A stretch of DNA of 40,297 nt from the NCBI GenBank assembly GCA_002700865.1, contig PAFB01000141.1, positions 1-40,297 of the forward strand. The letters run 5' to 3'. This document shows, in pieces, positions 37,438 to 40,297 of the stretch (position 1 is the stretch's first letter; every line of letters starts with the position of its first letter). The position numbers and the translations under genes were made by a program. The stretch comes from Rhodospirillaceae bacterium. Its GTDB lineage: Bacteria; Pseudomonadota; Alphaproteobacteria; UBA7985. The notes under the pieces are model-generated. The model had not been told where the DNA came from and ran no database searches. It was given only the letters and a program-made list of their open reading frames with translations.

Positions 37438-38574
37438 TCAGGCCGACAGTCGTTCAGGGGCAAGATCAGACAGCGCCACACCTTCGGCAACCATAGACGC
37501 AGGCAGTGGCTTTCCCAAGACCAGGGCAGCAGCAAGTTCCCCCAGTGCTGGCGCGGTTTGGATGCCGTAACCACCCTGCCCCGCCAACCAGAAAAAGCCG
37601 GGCACTTTGGCTGAAAATCCGGCAACAGGGCATTTGTCGGCGACAAAACTCCGCAAGCCCGCCCAGCGCGTTTGTATTCGCGTCACGCGCAGGTCAAAAG
37701 CCCTCTCCACCCGATCGATACAGATCGCGACATCCAGCTCATCCGGTTGCACGTCGCAGGGCAGGTCCGGGTCTTCATTGGCGGGGGAGAGAAGCAACTG
37801 TTGCGAGACCGGTTTGACGTAAAACTCTTCGTTAACGTCCACTGCAATCGGCAAATGACCGATTTCCATATCAGCGGGCGGGTTAATTTGCATGGCCGTG
37901 CGTCGCTTGGGAACCAGGCCGATCGGCTCCGCCCCGGCCATCTGACCCAATTGGTCCGCCCAGGCCCCTGCGGCATTGATCACGCAAGGCGCTTCGAACG
38001 CCCCGGCGGAGGCAGTCTGCACCCGCCATCCGCCAGCCTGCTGCGCCAATGCTGTTACTTCAGCACCGGTCACCACCGAACACCCCTGCGCCCGCGCTCG
38101 CTTCAAAAAGCCTTGATGCAGAGCCGCGACGTCGATGTCCTGACAGTTTTCATCGTAAAGCCCGGCAGTTGCATAGCCCTCGGTCACCAGCGGGTGGAGA
38201 CGCCGGATACCAGCAGCGTCGAGCTGCTGAAAGTTGCCCTCCGACCGAAGTTCGTCATGAAGCTCATTGAGGTCTGGCTCCTGATCCGCACGCGCGATGA
38301 ACAGCGCGCCTCGCGGTGTCAGTATCGGGCTATCCGTGAAGCCAGCGGGCGGGTTGGACATGAAGGCGGCTGAAGCACGGGTCAGCGCCCGGATGGGGGC
38401 TGGGCCATAAACTGGCGCGAACAACGCCGCCGACCGACCTGTGGTGTGGTAGCCGGGCTGAGGCTCACGTTCGAGGACCACCACCCGACAGGCCGCCGAC
38501 AAAGCATCGGCGACGGATGCCCCTGCGATACCGCCGCCAATTACGATTACATCACTTCGGGTCGTTTCGCCCAT
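37438..38574 (-). CDS. FAD-dependent (DAO-type) oxidoreductase
   Basis: SDVIVIGGGIAGASVADALSAACRVVVLEREPQPGYHTTGRSAALF; VINAAGAWADQLG. Confidence 0.92.
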   Translation of the reverse strand: MGETTRSDVIVIGGGIAGASVADALSAACRVVVLEREPQPGYHTTGRSAALFAPVYGPAPIRALTRASAAFMSNPPAGFTDSPILTPRGALFIARADQEPDLNELHDELRSEGNFQQLDAAGIRRLHPLVTEGYATAGLYDENCQDIDVAALHQGFLKRARAQGCSVVTGAEVTALAQQAGGWRVQTASAGAFEAPCVINAAGAWADQLGQMAGAEPIGLVPKRRTAMQINPPADMEIGHLPIAVDVNEEFYVKPVSQQLLLSPANEDPDLPCDVQPDELDVAICIDRVERAFDLRVTRIQTRWAGLRSFVADKCPVAGFSAKVPGFFWLAGQGGYGIQTAPALGELAAALVLGKPLPASMVAEGVALSDLAPERLSA

Positions 38575-38760
38575 CTTTGCCCGCCCTTGCTTAATGAGAT
38601 TGGCAACAGACTGACGACAATTTGGCAAGCACACAAGACGGTTGGAGACCCATGTCAAACACCGCTGACTCAGGTTTTAGCCAGACCAGAGCGCCCTTAA
38701 GGGGTCTTCACACCGGCAAAAAATTCCGCCAGCACGGCGTTGTTCACGCTTTGATTAAAG

Positions 38761-38792
38761 CAAAAGGCTGACGAAGCGCCGTCAGCCTTTTG
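38761..38792. terminator. Bidirectional intrinsic-terminator-like hairpin
   Basis: CAAAAGGCTGACG (38761-38773) / CGTCAGCCTTTTG (38780-38792), perfect 13-bp stem with A4/T4 flanks. Confidence 0.75.
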
Positions 38793-38886
38793 GTTCTTCG
38801 GACTATCCCCTTTTCCCCGCCTCAGCCTCAGCCTCAGGCTTTCAGGGCCAAAGCTGCGGTAAAGGGACCTTTTAGGAGGGCGCAGA

Positions 38887-39315
38887 TCAGCGTCCGCGCA
38901 CCTTCGACAGGCAGGCAATCAGGGTGATAAGCGGAATGAGCATCAGTACCGCCGCAATGATATTGAAACCACTGAAACCATTGTAGCCATAGCTGCTCGC
39001 CATGCCCGCTGCGATGAATTGCGTTCCCATGACAGCGATCACGGCAATGGCGCCAACCCGCGCCCGCACAGGGTCAGCGACGAACAGGCCAATCGCAAAA
39101 ATCATCACGCCCATACCGAGCATGTGCGCGAACCACACGACCTCGACCACAATGGCAATGTTCAACTCTTTCTCAGTCAGGTCGCCGCCCCAGAAACCGG
39201 GAGCGCCGCTGGCGGCTTGGCCTGACGACAGCGCAAACGCTGTGAACGCCGTCAGGAATGCGCCCATGGCCATTAGCCAGAAGCGTGTATTGAGGATGGT
39301 GCTAAGGGCTTGCAT
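38887..39315 (-). CDS. Small hypothetical membrane protein (about four TM helices)
   Basis: MQALSTILNTRFWLMAMGAFLTAFTAFAL...; ATG at 39315 chosen because the upstream extension is non-hydrophobic and lacks support. Confidence 0.65.
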   Translation of the reverse strand: MQALSTILNTRFWLMAMGAFLTAFTAFALSSGQAASGAPGFWGGDLTEKELNIAIVVEVVWFAHMLGMGVMIFAIGLFVADPVRARVGAIAVIAVMGTQFIAAGMASSYGYNGFSGFNIIAAVLMLIPLITLIACLSKVRGR

Positions 39316-39332
39316 ACTGATTCTCCAACAGC

Positions 39333-39365
39333 ATTTAGTGAAAGTCGCATATTGTTTCACTAAAT
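39333..39365. promoter_or_regulatory. Perfect inverted repeat ATTTAGTGAAA-N11-TTTCACTAAAT upstream of membrane gene
   Basis: 11/11 matching arms at 39333-39343 and 39355-39365; 18-50 bp upstream of the ATG at 39315. Confidence 0.65.
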
Positions 39366-39520
39366 TTGCGGTTCTGTCCATGCGCTTTGTGTGAGTGGGT
39401 CCACGGCGTAACCTGACCAAAGATGCGGAGACAGCATGGTTGTTTCGATGCCTCTGGGGCCCGACTTGGGCCTCGGGCGATGGCATGAGCTTCAATGAGA
39501 GCAGCGGCGGCAGCGAGGCT

Positions 39521-40009
39521 TCAGCAACGCGCCCAGACGAACAGGACCCCGTTTCGCTGAACGGCATGCTTGAAGTAAGTACCCAATTTATCACCATCCT
39601 GAACCACGGCACCGCCTGAGGGGATCATGCGCCATGGGATGTTGTTGACCTGGCACCAGCGATAAAGGACAGACCCTTCTTTCTCCACCGAAGGTCTTGG
39701 CTTTGGCGCGGTCACCGAAATGGCAGTTTCCTGGCTGAGCTGATCGCGGAGGCTCGACAGCTCGCGCTGACTGGGCTCCATTTCCCGCCGTAGCAACTGG
39801 ATCTCGTAGCGCTTCAGTTCCAACTCTTGCCGCAACAAGCTGATCTCCTCACGACGCAACTCCAGTTCCTGTTGAAAATAGTTTGTTTCCAACCTTTCGG
39901 CTTCTGCTGAGAGTTCAGCGAAGGAAGCAGAGACTTGTACTTGCGCATTCGACAGTGAGGCTGACAATGCAAGGAGCGAGGTCGTTACTAAAGTGATCGC
40001 TGATTTCAT
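39521..40009 (-). CDS. Secreted/periplasmic coiled-coil protein of unknown function
   Basis: Signal peptide MKSAITLVTTSLLALSASLSNAQ; heptad-rich ELELRREEISLLRQELELKRYEIQLLRREM; small C-terminal domain. Confidence 0.65.
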   Translation of the reverse strand: MKSAITLVTTSLLALSASLSNAQVQVSASFAELSAEAERLETNYFQQELELRREEISLLRQELELKRYEIQLLRREMEPSQRELSSLRDQLSQETAISVTAPKPRPSVEKEGSVLYRWCQVNNIPWRMIPSGGAVVQDGDKLGTYFKHAVQRNGVLFVWARC

Positions 40010-40297
40010 AGAAATCCATACTCAAAATTGCCAAAGATTAACGACGGGCCCGACCTAGTAGAATCAGATACCGCGCTGAGGCGATTCAGCCAAAAATTGG
40101 CGTTGGCGAAACCGTAAGAACTTCTTGAAAATCGGTGAAACTTATCAAGAATTTCTTATTCATTAGCGCCGGAAATATTGAGCTACTTGCATTACTCACC
40201 AAACTGGCAAGTTTAAATTGTTGCTGCATGCCAACGCATTTTAAAAGTAGAAGTAAGGTCACTTCCAATAGCAACATATTTTTTGCGTTTCGATAGA

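Noticed and set aside
40086-40277. 63-aa minus-strand ORF near the right edge
   Set aside because: AT-rich edge sequence, low-complexity Leu-rich start, no supporting motif.
1-40297. Mobile element, prophage, CRISPR or tRNA-bounded island
   Set aside because: No transposase, integrase, phage gene, regularly spaced repeats or tRNA-like sequence was recognised.

Overview
The window is about 40 kb of GC-rich bacterial chromosome. It is densely coding and looks like a catabolic/accessory region. I see no rRNA, tRNA, CRISPR array or transposase. The ORF products and shared non-coding motifs suggest four modules. (1) MarR/alkylsulfatase module: MarR and PaiB-like genes, an SdsA1/BDS1-type metallo-beta-lactamase alkylsulfatase with a 4-nt overlap to a GMC alcohol dehydrogenase, and a VOC gene. 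Both divergent promoters carry the same palindrome, TATATG-N6-CATATA. (2) A LysR gene divergent from a quinone-oxidoreductase-like MDR pseudogene with two compensating frameshifts and one nonsense codon. (3) A minus-strand operon: atypical thiolase, DUF35, acyl-CoA synthetase, GntR, nucleoside hydrolase, DUF3179. (4) A ten-gene minus-strand operon: FucI/AraA-like isomerase, YnjB-like binding protein, two permeases, GH51 arabinofuranosidase, ABC ATPase, TIM-barrel epimerase, DhaL, DhaK, LacD-type aldolase. It is preceded by an ALDH gene. The main candidate for an undescribed system is module 4. It reads as a fucose-type (isomerase, C1-kinase, DHAP-aldolase, ALDH) pathway in which the usual FucK and FucA are replaced by DhaKL and a LacD-class aldolase, fed by a furanosidase. 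A 28/31-identical operator-like sequence precedes both the operon and the ALDH, and a related site lies between the divergent thiolase operon and MFS gene. All assignments come from reading the translated ORFs; no database searches were run.
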